A program made the translations under genes and the position numbers. A model generated the notes under the pieces. The model made no database searches, had not been told where the DNA came from, and saw nothing but the letters and a program-made list of their open reading frames with translations. From Asterochloris sp. CNOR1 (Eukaryota; Chlorophyta; Trebouxiophyceae; Trebouxiales; Trebouxiaceae), in contig OZ017757.1 in the NCBI GenBank assembly GCA_963969365.1, positions 496,001-560,000 of the forward strand: a stretch of 64,000 bases of DNA, given 5' to 3'. Positions 9,529-21,036 of the stretch are shown here, piece by piece (position 1 is the first letter of the stretch; every line of letters begins with the position of its first letter).

Positions 9529-11890
9529 TCAGCCGCTCTGCTTACGCTTGCCGAGCTTGGAATCACTGCTGTACTTGCTGCATAGCTGTTGCAGTGAGCT
9601 GACTGACCTGATGCGGGGGGTGCGCTCGCGTTCCATCTCTAAAGCCCCGACAACAGCAGCCATGGTGCTTCCCAAGGCAGCCATGCGGTTTCTGACCTCA
9701 GCAGCAAGGCCATTCTTGAATCTTGAGAAGGCCGTGCTGCTGGCCCTCGCTTCCTTCTTGCTGCCACGCCATCTGCAAAAGTCTGAAGGCACCGCTGAGA
9801 TCTTGGAAAACGCCTCAAATGCTTCTGGGACTGTTTGAAACTCTGAGAGCTTCCAGACCTGCAGCTCACAAGGAGAAGTACAGTCTGACCAGTACACAGG
9901 CGCTCAAGCTGAAAGGCAAATGACTGCACACCTGCTTCTCGAACAAAGAGGAGTCCCTCTCATCCGAGGCGCTCAGCGCACTGAGGGACTGAGGCAGCAG
10001 AGTAACACCATAGCTGGCCTGTGAAGCCAGAGGCACCCATGGGATCGGTTTGGCTGATGCTGGGGGCTGGACCCCGGAAAGAGGCGCCTGAGGCAGCATC
10101 ACCACCGGGGCCAGAGGCGTGGCCTCCTTTCCACCCAGCGTTTTGAAGAAGAAAGCCTGCGACATGGAAGGGCAAAGGTTCAGAGCAATGCATGTCTGAC
10201 TACAACACCTAGGGCCGAAGCGCTCACCGTTGGGTTGGTGAACAACAAATTCCTGTCGCTGAGAACCGCCTCAGCAGCAACGTGTTTGTCCCACGTCTCC
10301 TGCCGCAGCTGCTTGCCTACAGCGCTCCGCAGAAGGCGATTGGCGGCTGGCGGGATGGTGCAAAGCCACTGGTCCCCATATGAATTAATTCTCAAGCTGG
10401 CATTCTGCACAAACACTTGCCGCAGGTGGTCAATGGCCCTTAAGGGCGCCAGCAAAGGATGTGCAGGGTGGCGACAGCCAGGTCGGCAAGCGCTGCCTGA
10501 GGACAGATGCGATGGTCCCGGTACCTGTGGCAGAGGAGGCGTTATGACTGAGAACACGCTGCAGCACACCGCCTAACTGTGTCTGACAGCATGAATGCGC
10601 ATACCTGACGACACCAGGAATATCCACCTGCCCAGGCTTCACAGTCTTCCCCTGCACGCTACCACAGAGGATTGCCACAGAGGGCACTGGGCCCACACCA
10701 TCCTGCGTCCGCAGTGCCAGGCAGCTCCAGGGAAGCTTGCGCAGGTCATCAGAGCGGCCCAGTGTGGCTGGCATGAACGTCATTGCCATCCTCAGCAGGT
10801 AGGCCCACTGCCACTGCTTCTGCTGAAAAGCTGTTAGCAGGGACTGGCGAAGCTGCCCTGCGCTCAATGCGGCATCCACCTGCAGATGCAAGCATATAGG
10901 TGGGGTTAGACACGCCATCACTCTGTTTGCACAAGACGCTCTGACCAGGCCGGTACCCACTTGCGCGTTGAGGTTCTCAGCCTGCATCTCCCTGCCACGT
11001 GCGCGGACCAAGTCCCTGACCGCCTGGATCTCCAGGGGCGCGGGTACATCTGAGGTGATGCGGCCCTGTGAGTATTGCTCTCTGCGGACCTCCTTGAGGT
11101 GGCATAGATAATCGCTGCATGCACCAGGCCAAAGTTAGGGAGGGCAGGACATGAGCGCAGCTCAGACAGGGGATGCCTCTCACCCCACGCTGCTGAACGA
11201 GTAGCGTGCACCATTCTGCTGCACTGCCTCATCCACAAGCCACATTGAGAACTCAAGAATCTTGGCCTGAGACATGAGGTCGCCATCAGGGTACCGGTGC
11301 GCCTCCTGCTCACATTATCTCTGCAGGACCACATGTGTCTGAGTGACATGGCCTTGGAAGCCTCAAGGGCGCCACAAGAAAAGGAGTGAAGGCCATGCGG
11401 TGCCTACCTTCCAGAGCTTGGCAGCGGACTGTTCAGCCTGGACTGTGTTTTGTGGCTTAGCCGCAGCATGACGGGCATTGATGAGCTGGGTGAGCTGTGG
11501 GATTCGAGCTTCCTCCTCAGAAGTGCTAGGCATGGCTGCTGCCAAGCCAACTGCTGCATCTGAGACTGGTGCTCCATTCTGCTGGCCTAAAGTCTCTAAG
11601 CTGTGCACACCAGGGGCAGAGGCCGGCACTGGCTGGAGATCATCTATCACTCCAGACAGGTGTCTGCAGGCTTGATCAATGGCCGCTCTGAGGGAAGGGG
11701 GGCTGTTTGGGGAGCAGCTGGCACGCAGTTGTGCAATGTAGTCCTCAGCCAGCCCCAGGCTGATGACATGGTTTATGTAGCTGCTGTACTCAACAGATGG
11801 CACCTGGTAGTGCTGCATGAATGATGATGATGATGATGATTTAAATTTAAAGTCCGTAGCCTCAATGCACGGGCATAGGACTATGATCAT
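9529..11890 (-). CDS. Crypton-type tyrosine recombinase, probably with a frame break
   Basis: Exon 1 (11890-11408) starts at ATG and includes a serine run and QHYQVPSVEYSSYINHVISL. A second exon gives MSQAKILEFSMWLVDEAV, then DYLCHLKEVRREQYSQGRIT. The next holds FMPATLGRSDDLRKLPWSCL and ends GQVDIPGVVR, joining in phase to YRDHRICPQAALADLAV. Known: tyrosine recombinases of the Crypton/Ndc10-like group pair a helical core-binding domain with an Arg of the type R.DDLR and a later RH...CP..AL segment. The Arg in GRSDDLR is the candidate first catalytic arginine. Near 10440 the frame runs into a stop (CWRP then TAA) while the adjacent frame continues (RAIDHLRQVFVQNASLRI), so there is a frameshift or an unseen intron. 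The C-terminal exon (about 9870-9529) ends KLGKRKQSG. The catalytic tyrosine was not pinned down. Confidence 0.6.
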
Positions 11891-12385
11891 TTCATCCTAC
11901 CAATGAACTCTGCTGAAGGTGTAGGGGTACAAAAAGAAGCAGTACAGGCATATCAAGCAGGTCACTGTACTTGGCTGGTAAAGAGGGAGCCGGCGCTCAT
12001 AGCAGGCCTTGGCACTGTGCTGGGCTTCATCACCACGTTGGACTGCTAGCTGAGGTTGCTGCCCGAAATGCAAACACCCTGGATCCTGTATGGCGCAGGG
12101 GGGGGCTCAGCCCCCCTGACTGGCTTGCCACGCCCTCTCAGCTCGTAGACTTCGCAGTCATGAGAGAGTTATGCTTGGGTATGACTGTGACCAGCAGTCT
12201 TCCCCTCGCAGGGCACCAGGCTCCAAGGCGGCACACCCCAAGCAACAACTCAGCATGGGGACCTTAGGGGAAGACAATCATGTGATGAGTCTAGCGCATT
12301 GCTATGAAATTGGGGCTCTAATCAGCAGCTGGTGAGCTGGGGACACATCACGGCACATAGAGGGGTCACCCAGGGTGTCTGTTCC
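11891..12385. other. Gap between the recombinase and LINE frame, probable LINE 3' UTR
   Basis: No coding exon is seen. A strong GC foldback, eight G and a mirrored six-C arm around CTCAG, lies at 12097-12117. Since the LINE reads right to left, its 3' UTR should lie here. No poly(A) or microsatellite tail could be assigned with confidence; an ATG-trinucleotide run at about 11818-11840 lies inside the recombinase frame. Confidence 0.35.
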
Positions 12386-15300
12386 TCATTTAGGCCCAGA
12401 TGTGCCCCCAGTGATGCCCAGCATATTTGCGTGCTGGAGCAGTGCTGCCCTGATGTATGTGGCAACTCGGCTTGGTGGTTGTTCAAACAGCGTTGCCAAC
12501 GACTGCTGCTGCTCCACAAACAGGTGGCTGTGAGCAGACCGGAGGTCTGCAAGTCTTGGGCAGTGTAGCAGGATATGGCTTTCATCCTCAATCTCATTCG
12601 GTGACCCACAGATTCGGCATGTCCGGTCCTCTCGCTTGAGCTGGGGCAACAGGTATCGCCCAGTCTGTACGCGCAGCTGGTGGCTGCTGCACCTGATGCT
12701 GGCATAGGCTCTGCGTAGCCTGAAGCCTCTGATCCTGGTCAGGTATGTCTGCATGGCATAGGCCGTGTTGGGACCCCGCATCTGCATGTAGGTGGCCACG
12801 GTGGCGGCCTGGCAGTCCCTGAAGCGCTGCTCATGCTGTTCCTTGCCAGGGGCTGTCTCTGCGCTGCCATGTGCCTGTAGTGCACAGAAGGGGGCCAAGG
12901 AGAGGTCGCGGTACAGCGGCAGGTAGCAGACGCCGTCATACATAGCCCATAGCAGGGGCTCCTTCTGAAGCTTCGGCTTGAGGTCCCAAATGCGTTGTCT
13001 GAACCTGTCCACTTGCCGCTGCCAATGCACTGCCAGGGGATATCTGCCAAACTCAGCAAGTGCAATCAGACTGTGTGTGTGGCAGTGGATGCCAAGCAAT
13101 CTGCGCAAAAATTGTGCATGCAGAGACTCAAGCTGCGCTGTGGCTTGTGTGCCTGCTCTGTGGTCCCAGAACCAGACCTCACAGCCATAGCTCAATATGG
13201 GCAGCACCAAGGCATCAAACAACTTGCAGATGCGGCGCGGGCACGTCAAACTGATCTGTGCACAGCGCCTGAGCATGTTGTTCATGGTTTTACGCGCAGC
13301 TTCCAGGTGCTCGCCAAGGGATTTGGCAAAGCCCTCCTTGGTGGCTTCAAACCACAGGCCCAGGTACTTGAATGAATCCGAGCGCGTCAGGGGGTGCCCA
13401 CTGTATGTGAAGGTGCTGCATTCTTGGCGCTGTGTCTCAAACACCACCACTTCCGTCTTGACCAAACTGACTCTGAGCCGCCTGTTTTCACAGAATATCT
13501 GTAAAGCATTCAGCAATCGTTGCAGTCCTTCTTCACTTGTGCTCATGAGCACCAAATCGTCTGCGAAGAGCAGCAGCGGCACATCATGAAACATGAGCGT
13601 GGGTGCATGGTTTCCTTTAACTTTGCGCATGACCTTGTCCAGCACATCGATCAGCAGTCCAAAGAGGAGTGGGCTGAGGGGGCTGCCTTGCTGCACTCCT
13701 TGCAGGCACCTGAATGCCTCAGATATGCCCCCTCCAGCCCTGACCGCTGCCGAGTCTTGGGCGTACATGCTTTGCAGGCAGCTCATGAAGTGTCCACACA
13801 CCCCCAGGTTTTGTAGGACAGCCCACAGCACCCCGCGATCCACTGTGTCAAAGGCCTTCTCAAAATCAACAAAGCAGCAGAAAAGCTTGCTGTTGTGCCG
13901 CCTATATTTTCTTACCAGAATGTTCAGTGTGCTCAGCTGTCCAGCTGTGCTGTGGCCCCTGCGGAAGCCAGCCTGCGGTGGTGCTCTGAGATTGAGCGCT
14001 TCCGCCCACCGGGTCATGCGCTGCTCCATCACTGTGGCAAATAGCTTGGCCAGCACAGGAACGACCGTGATTGGCCGGTAGCTGTTCATGTTGAGAGGAT
14101 CCCTCCGTTTTCCCTTGTATACTGCAGTGACTAGGCCAGTGCTGAGCGACGTGGGATAGGTCCCCTTGAGCATGCTGGTGAACAGCTTGGCTAGGCAGTG
14201 TTGCATGTGGAATGGCCCATGCTTCAGCAGCTCTGCACTCATGCCATCGATGCCAGCTGCTTTGCCAGCACTCAGTTTGCGCAGACCAGCCCGCACATCA
14301 GAAATGGTGCAGTCAGCATTCAGGAAAGCATCTGTGCCAATATGTACTCCTGTGATGGTGTCTTCAGGGAGCAGCTTTGGGACGGCAGCAGATGCGGGAT
14401 GGCTGCCCAGCACCTTCTGCATGTGCGCAGCCTGGATGGCACTGGACAGCGGGCACCCAGGGCGCCTGCGCCACCCTGCTATGCGATGAAGATCCGGCAA
14501 TGAGAGGTGATCCATGCGGCGCATCTCGTTGGTCAGAAACTGTCGATATTTGCGGCGTCGGACAGCCCGGTGCCTGCATCTTAAACTGTTAGCAGCAGCG
14601 TGGTAGGCAGTCAGCACAGGAGCCCTTGCTGCTGCTTTCCACTCACGCCATGAGGCCCAGCATTCTGCATCAAACCACACCGGAAACTGGCGGGGTTTCT
14701 GGCCCCTTCCCTTCTTCAGGGCAAAAGTCTGCACAGCAGCGTCAGCCAAGCATCGTGTCATAGTCAGGACCCCAGCCTCTGGGTCTGCACAGGCCGCATC
14801 TAGCTGCTGCTGGTCTGCAGCACACAGAAAATGCTGCCAGTACTGCTCCTCCCTTTCGGCCTCAAACTTCACAGCAGGCACTTGCAGACACCCTGTCTTT
14901 GAGTGGGCTGGCTGGTCAGCCTGGCCATTGTAGGCTGGGGGCTCCTGTGCAGCAGGCAGCCTGAACCGTGCCATCACAGGGTGGTGGTCTGAGCAGCTCA
15001 TGTATGGTGTGCTTACTTTCTGCAGGACTTCAAGCCGCTCTGCCCAGGGGTAGAGGGCTGACGAGGCCATGTGGTAGTCCAGCGTGGTGCGCACCACACG
15101 CTTGCGGCCGCGCATGAAGGTGGTCCTGCCAGTTGGGTCGCCATGGACTCTGCCATTGAGAATGAGCAGGGAATTGTCCTTGCAGAACTGCAGTTGCTGG
15201 CGACCTCTCCTGTCTACTGCATGGGGGCACTCATTTCTTCTTTCTGGCACGTGCTCTGGCAGTTCATCTAGAGCCTGTACAGCATCAGGGATTTCAGGGC

Positions 15301-15925
15301 CCTCCAGCATCACATGGTCTGGCAAGGTCCCCGTGTGGGCATTGGTGTCCCCACACACCCAGAACTGAAGACCTCTGGGCAACTCTTGAGAGAGTAATCT
15401 CATGTCTGCAGATAAATCCTTGAAAGTGGACAGATCTTTGTGCTTGTGGCCTGGGGGCATGTAGCATGTGGCAAAGGCAACGTGCTGAGGGTGATCACCC
15501 CCCAGGCGAACATGCAGCCACAGGTAAGTGCCATCTGGAGCACATTTCCAAACAGAACAGCGGTCAGCCCACTCGCGCTTTATGTAGACAGCAATACCCC
15601 CATGCGGTACCTTGCCACTTTGTAGGTGGCTGGGGCGCACAAGGTCATGGTAAACATATCCTTGCATGTCAGGCAGGTGTTCGCCATCGGCGTGCCAGGT
15701 CTCTGTCAGGCAAATGAATGTGCAGTTCAGTGCCACCAAGTTCTGTAGTGCATCAGGCATTGACAGGTGTGCTCTGCTGAGCCCCCCGCGCATGTTCCAT
15801 AATACCGCGGAGAGCTCGGCAGCATGGGTCCCTTCTGTCGATCTAGGGCACTTTGGCGCGCTAGGGTTTCTTGACCTAGTGCTTAGGTCGGGAGGCAGAA
15901 CTGAGACGAACCTAATTGCTGCTGA
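12386..15925 (-). mobile_element. LINE (non-LTR retrotransposon) ORF2, endonuclease plus reverse transcriptase
   Basis: An intact frame of 1135 codons runs from ATG 15793; it stays open without another Met to about 15925. The APE-type endonuclease shows SAVLWNMRGG, FICLTETWH, WVCGDTNAHTG, RTTLDYHMAS and CSDHHPVMARF. The reverse transcriptase shows YRPITVVPVLAKLFATVMEQ, QAGFRRGHSTAGQLS, FVDFEKAFDTVDRGVLW, GVQQGSPLSPLLFGLLIDVL and the catalytic LLLFADDLVLM (encoded near 13550-13580). A C-terminal zinc knuckle CRICGSPNEIEDESHILLHC follows. Known: these nick target DNA and prime reverse transcription there. The endonuclease fold begins before the first ATG (SAVLWNM), so the true start lies in the open stretch upstream, in a lost ORF1 fusion or behind a splice. 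No ORF1 was found. An intact ORF2 suggests recent activity. Confidence 0.93.
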
Positions 15926-16066
15926 CTGTCAGGCTCAGCAGACAACTCCTGCGTCACTTCTTCTATCAGTAAGCCGCGATTATCTTGACACAAGCAAGTT
16001 TTCATGTGCCTTTTCGCTGACCTCTGAGCGCACAGCTGCACCTGTGTACAGGAAACTGCTTTAAAG

Positions 16067-19000
16067 ATGGTGGACAACAGAAAGCTGGCCACAGATGCCC
16101 TTCTTCAGCTGGAAGGAGAAGAATGGAGGGATGCTGCACTGGCTATGCTCTACAGCACAAGCCATAATGCTGATCTGCAGCAGCTGGTCCTGGACCTTCG
16201 CAACACTGCTGCACTGGCTGGAGCAGTCAGGGCCTTTGTGTCTCAGCATCAAGCAGGTGTGTAGCTATTTCCCTGGGTGCTGGCTTCATGCTGAGATGCG
16301 CTGGAGCAGTCTGGTGGGTGGCTTGCCAATGTGGCAACATGGGTTTAGAGCGCATGCCTACAGGGCTGCTTGCGATGGCAGGCAACGTGCTGAGTGGGGG
16401 GCGCTTCATGGGTTTTGCAAGGGCTGATAGTGGTCGGAGTCTGCCGGTGGCATCCTGCTCAAGGGACAGCTTTACTTGCAGCACCCACAAGCATACTGCG
16501 CCTCTCTATATTGTGATGGGTGGTACACCAACAGCAGGTCATGACGAAGCCTGGCCAACATCGACTTGTGATGGGTCTGGGCAAGTGGGCTGCAGCTTGT
16601 GTGCTGGCTCACCTGATGGTTGTTTCCAAAAACATGGGGACCCATCGCCTTGTGATAGGGTAATATGGCCCCATGACCACAGAGAAAGGTGGCCGCGCCA
16701 TGACTTCACTGCAATTATTAAAGCCAGTGCCTGGGCGTGCTGCATGGCTGTTTGCTGGCGGGTGCTGCAAATGGCTGAGCTGATGGCTGTTCAAGGGACC
16801 GGAAGTCTATTGCGCAACCTGTCATGCTGCTTCTGCTGATGCTGTGAAGTCGCGGCTGCTGCTATGGAGTCTGGATGCCCTAGTGCATGTTGATGTAAGC
16901 AGTTCTCCTCCTGATGGGTGCAGCAAGGGGCTTGCTGTGTTCCTTTTCAGGCATCATGCTGCTTCAGGGGGGCCTGACGCTTTGGTCTTGTGGGTTCATG
17001 ACCAGCTGCCTGCAACCTCTTTGGGCTGCCATCAAGGGTCCTCCTACAAGGGTCTGGGCAAGCAGGCTGACAGTGGCTCCCGACTCCCCTGCCCACGCCA
17101 AGTCAGTTTGGGATTCCACCTTTTTCCAAACATGTTGGCGATCTGTCTCATTGCGGCCTCACCACACTGCTGTATGGTGCCTTGCAATCAGCCCAATAGT
17201 GGCTGGAGCTGAGGCTGGAGGGGCATTGGCTGATATCCCTGGGGTTCATCAATGGTCAAGCTGTTCCGGTCATTAATGGGATTGTATGTCTGCAGGTGCA
17301 CTCAGCGCAACGTTACCCTCCCGTGCAGCGATAGCAGGTCCCAGCCCTCATGGAGGTGAATGCCAATGTTTTATGGGGCATGGTTGAGTACTTTCCTCTG
17401 ACATCAGGTCCTTCCTGCAGAGGGCTTTGGAGAGTTTGTGAAAGCCCTGTCATCCGAGCTGTTGGGTCCGCTCATGACCGGTTTGCGAGCTGCAATGAAG
17501 GATGAGTTGAACCTTCAGGCCTCATCATGCAACAGCACCAACATGTTTGAGGCTCTGAAGCGCCTCGGCTTGACAGCTTGCCGCAACCTGGCAGTGCCTT
17601 GCTGCCTGGCGCCAGACAAATCATTGATGCCAACCGCACTCCGCAAGTTCAAGTGAGGCCCCTTTGTGTAGAGGACGCCTCTCCATCCCCTTCGTCACGC
17701 TCTTGTTGTGTATCAACAGGTACGATGACAATTTGTCTGGTTTGCAGGTGGGTGGGGTCTGAGACAAATCCGGTAGACGTCAAAGCAGGTGTCCTGTGGC
17801 TGAAGGACCACGTTGCCCTTGATGGGCAAGATGTTCTGGCCATCACCAATCAGTCATTTCTGAGAGCCAGCTTCCTGGATGCCAACATGGTCATCAACGG
17901 TAGCAAGACAGACTTTGTGGTGATCTCAGCTCAGGTGGGTGGATGCCTGCATTGGTCCCACATCTGCACATCACTAATATGCCCAAGGTAGGCACTGGGT
18001 GGCTTGCTCATCATAAAGGCTAGGCACCTCATATCTTGCAATGCAGGCAGTAGACACGCTGCATTTGAGGCCAGGCCAGCAGCCAAACGAAGTTCAGCTG
18101 CTCAGGTTGCTGAGGTACATAGCAGGATTTTATGAGTCAAAGACCACCAAGCGCTTGGAAGGTGAGTAGCTGGGCTGACTCCAGAGGCATGGACTCTAAT
18201 GATCTGGGAGGACCCCCATGCCACTGCATATCATGTTCAGTTGCAGTGAAATGCAGCAGCCAATCCAGCTCAGCTCTTGGAACGCTGCTGCAGAGCGGGG
18301 TGGCGTAGGCTGCATGTGGACGCAGGTGGCTGCTCAAGCCATAGCCATTCAGCAGATGCGCCTTGTTGACTGCAAGGACATTGAGAACAGCAAGGTGCCA
18401 GTTTTTGGAGGGGACTTCAATGACCACATGATTCTCCACCACTCTGACCAGGAGCTGCACCTGATGTACCACAAGCCCGACGATGCTGAACGGCGTGTGG
18501 CTGTGGCTTGCATGCGGCACTTGCTGACAGAGACGGCAGCTAAGATGCCATCAGGTAGGGAGTGGTCTGCCAAACTGCTGATCTGAATGCAGAGCATGCA
18601 GTGGTGCCTTTCTTTAAAAGCATCACAGACTTCTCAGGTGCTGATGATCCTCGCAGACGATGGCCTGGCGGCAGGGGAGGAAAGCGGCCAGGATGATGAG
18701 CTGTTGCCAGATGCTCCTGGTGGCAGCTCAGAAGATGGGGGCCCCTCAGGGGAAGCTCATGGTGATGCTGGTGCCTCCAGAGAAGCTGCTGGAGATGCTG
18801 GTGGTACTCAGGCCAAGCACTTTACCCGATCAACTGCAGCCAAGCGCACAAGGCAGCGCCTGAATGCCATGCTGGGACCTCAGGTGGATGCTGAGTACAG
18901 TACAGCATTGAACAGGCTGTTGCGCAATCCAGAGGGACATAAATCATTGGGCATGTCCTGCCCACCTCACAGCATTGAACACACGCCATTTAGTGAGCAG

Positions 19001-19174
19001 GTTAGATCTTGGACCATTGCTGCCACCAGCCAGGACCTGAGATGATGGCTCATCATTGATGTCTATGGCTTGCTGCCTCAGCCTGGCACATCCTGTCTAA
19101 GCCTTGTGCAGGACGCCTTGCCCTTCGTTGAACTCATGAGCTCGATCATACAGTACGCCTCTGTGAGCCATTGA
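16067..19174 (+). CDS. PD-(D/E)XK nuclease-like protein (463 aa, 7 exons)
   Basis: Exons 16067-16256, 17421-17652, 17748-17934, 18047-18161, 18294-18554, 18657-19000 and 19112-19174 join with every phase consistent. The protein starts MVDNRKLATDALLQLEGEEW and ends SSIIQYASVSH. Seen: GSKTDFVVIS (Asp about 196), FYESKTTK (Glu233-Ser-Lys235) and VAAQAIAIQQ (Gln256). Known: restriction-endonuclease-fold nucleases have D, then E-x-K on adjacent strands, then a helix with a QA...Q pattern. Inference: a PD-(D/E)XK domain occupies about residues 160-290. An acidic, Gly/Ser-rich linker and a basic segment (AAKRTRQRLNAML) follow. Next to a P-loop ATPase gene and mobile elements, it recalls nuclease modules of Crinkler/RHS-type effectors, but no header domain is seen. 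It could be an unrelated lineage-specific protein. Confidence 0.55.
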
Positions 19175-20950
19175 TGAAGCACAGGCACCTTTGAGCTGCT
19201 GCATTTCGAATTTCACCTCCAGGAACCCCGCCAGTCTGAGCCACAGACATCTTTCCGAATGGGGAACTATCTTGAATAGCTCCTGTTACAGGGGTCTCAC
19301 ATGGTCTGTGAGTGTGTGATCATGACATGTTGCGGGGTGTCACGTGGCCTGTTATATAATGACCTAAGCTCAGCGTCTGATAGTTGAAAAGAACATCCGT
19401 GAACATGGGTTCCGTGAAAGCTATCGAGCGCGATGTCAGGACTCGAAACAAGTGGAATCATCACCAGCTGCTCAAGGCAGTCAGAAGTGGCAACTCCAGG
19501 CTCGAGAGACAATCAGGCAGGCCCATTTTATTGATGCATGCTACCCCCAAATGCTGGCTGCTGTGGCACATAGTGACCTGCGGTCTGATCTACAAGCCTG
19601 CACCTGCTGCGAAAGTTCATGCAGCGAGTCACTTGAACAGAAAGGCCCTCTCCCTGCAGGCTCTGGCAATCATGCCATGCATGTGACACCTAAAAAGGGC
19701 GGCGCAGGCAAGCATGGTTGGGGCAGGTGAGGTTCCTGTTGTTGGGTGTGGGAGGCTCCCATGACTGATGAGTGAACAGCTCACCTCCAGGGCCCCTACT
19801 CCTGCCATGCTGTGCAGTTTCAGTGATGATATCAAGGAAGGCATGCATGAGGTCAAGTCCGCTTGAGGACTCCCAGCTGCTAGCAGCAGAGAGAAGCAGG
19901 CTTATTATGCAACACAAGTGTTATTTTTTCCCAGGAAGCCTCTTTTTGTCGTGATTGCAGCAACAAGTCATTGATTTGCTCAACGCATGGAGGCAGTTCA
20001 TCAAGATGCAGTGGCACCAGTATAAAGTTTAGCCACGGTGAACAACATCGCTGCGTGTGTTACAAGTATGCCCTGCAAAAAAGGTGGGCCCTACTTGCAG
20101 AACTCGCAGGTGTTGGCCCCTATTTCATCCCAGGGCGGTCAGGGTCTGCTGGTTTTGGCATCCCAGCCGCACAGCTGGCTGGATTTGCTGTCGGGGTGGG
20201 CTGGTGGGCGGAGGCAACCTTAGTGGCTGCGGTCGCTGCTGACCGATTCTGCAGAAGCCTGCATAGCAACAAGCAGCTGGTTTAGAGGCACATTGCACTG
20301 ATGGGATCTGGCCGCTGAGCTTGCAGATGGTGTGCAATATATCAGGATTGTTTGTTGAGCACTTTGTGGATCTCGAAGCAGTGTCAAACTTGCCTCAGAG
20401 CAGTGTGAACGTCAAACTGCCAAGCTGAACCCTCCTTAGGTTTGGGTGCCTTGCAAGCAGCACCCCAATGCTGGCAACGCTGCCGCAGTATTTTGTCAGA
20501 AGGCATCTTGCAACCAGGTGTCAGGCGTGCTTGCCTGTCTGCCAAGCAGCCTGGCTGGGTACCTGTCTTCTGCAATTGCCAGACAGAGGCCACCACAAAC
20601 CTTCCTGCTGGCAGGCCTCTCACCTGGCCGTGGCTAGCGTGCGGCCCACAGTGAAGGGTAGCATGCCAGCACTGCCAGGCAGCATGCAGCTGCTGGTGCA
20701 TACTGCAGACGAGGCTTGGCAGAACCCGCATGTGCTCTGCCTGCTGCGCAGCCACCCACCTGGCGACAGTTTGCAAGGCTGCTGAAAGGGAGCGCATAGC
20801 AGGCACTGCCAAATAACTACTACCTGCACCCCGTCTGCCAGACTCTCCTGCCCAGCACGGCTGGTGTGGAGCCCCCAATTATTTGAACACCTCAGCAGCA
20901 GCACCCGCTGCACGCGAAACCAGTGGATACCAGGCCTCAGCTCATCTGGC
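19175..20950 (+). other. Unassigned region with two coding-like stretches
   Basis: Frame 19452-19730 reads QKWQLQARETIRQAHFIDAC then a cysteine cluster CTCCESSC. About 19970-20030 gives QQVIDLLNAWRQFIKMQWHQ after an acceptor. They may be exons of a decayed gene or transposase remnant; no family is recognised and no start or stop could be fixed. Nothing coding was recognised from 20290 to 20950. Confidence 0.2.
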
Positions 20951-20954
20951 GGGA

Positions 20955-21010
20955 GCGGCCGGCACGAGGCACCCTGACCAGCAACAGGGCCGCTTTTGCA
21001 CAGGAATGCT
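20955..21010 (-). repeat. Degraded copy of the last FAM210 exon segment
   Basis: CACCCTGACCAGCAACAGGG and the following GCTTTTGCACAGGAATGC match the coding stretch at about 21072-21115 (ACCCTGACCGGCAGCAGGGC, then TTTGTTGCACAGGAACGC). The copy lies about 110 bases downstream of the gene segment it resembles. Confidence 0.75.
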
Positions 21011-21036
21011 GCTGCTGCTGCTGCTAATGAGCCAGC

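Noticed and set aside
11818-11850. ATG-trinucleotide run as the LINE 3' tail
   Set aside because: It sits inside the recombinase's first exon, where it codes part of the serine run, about 540 bases from the LINE stop; no target-site duplication was found.
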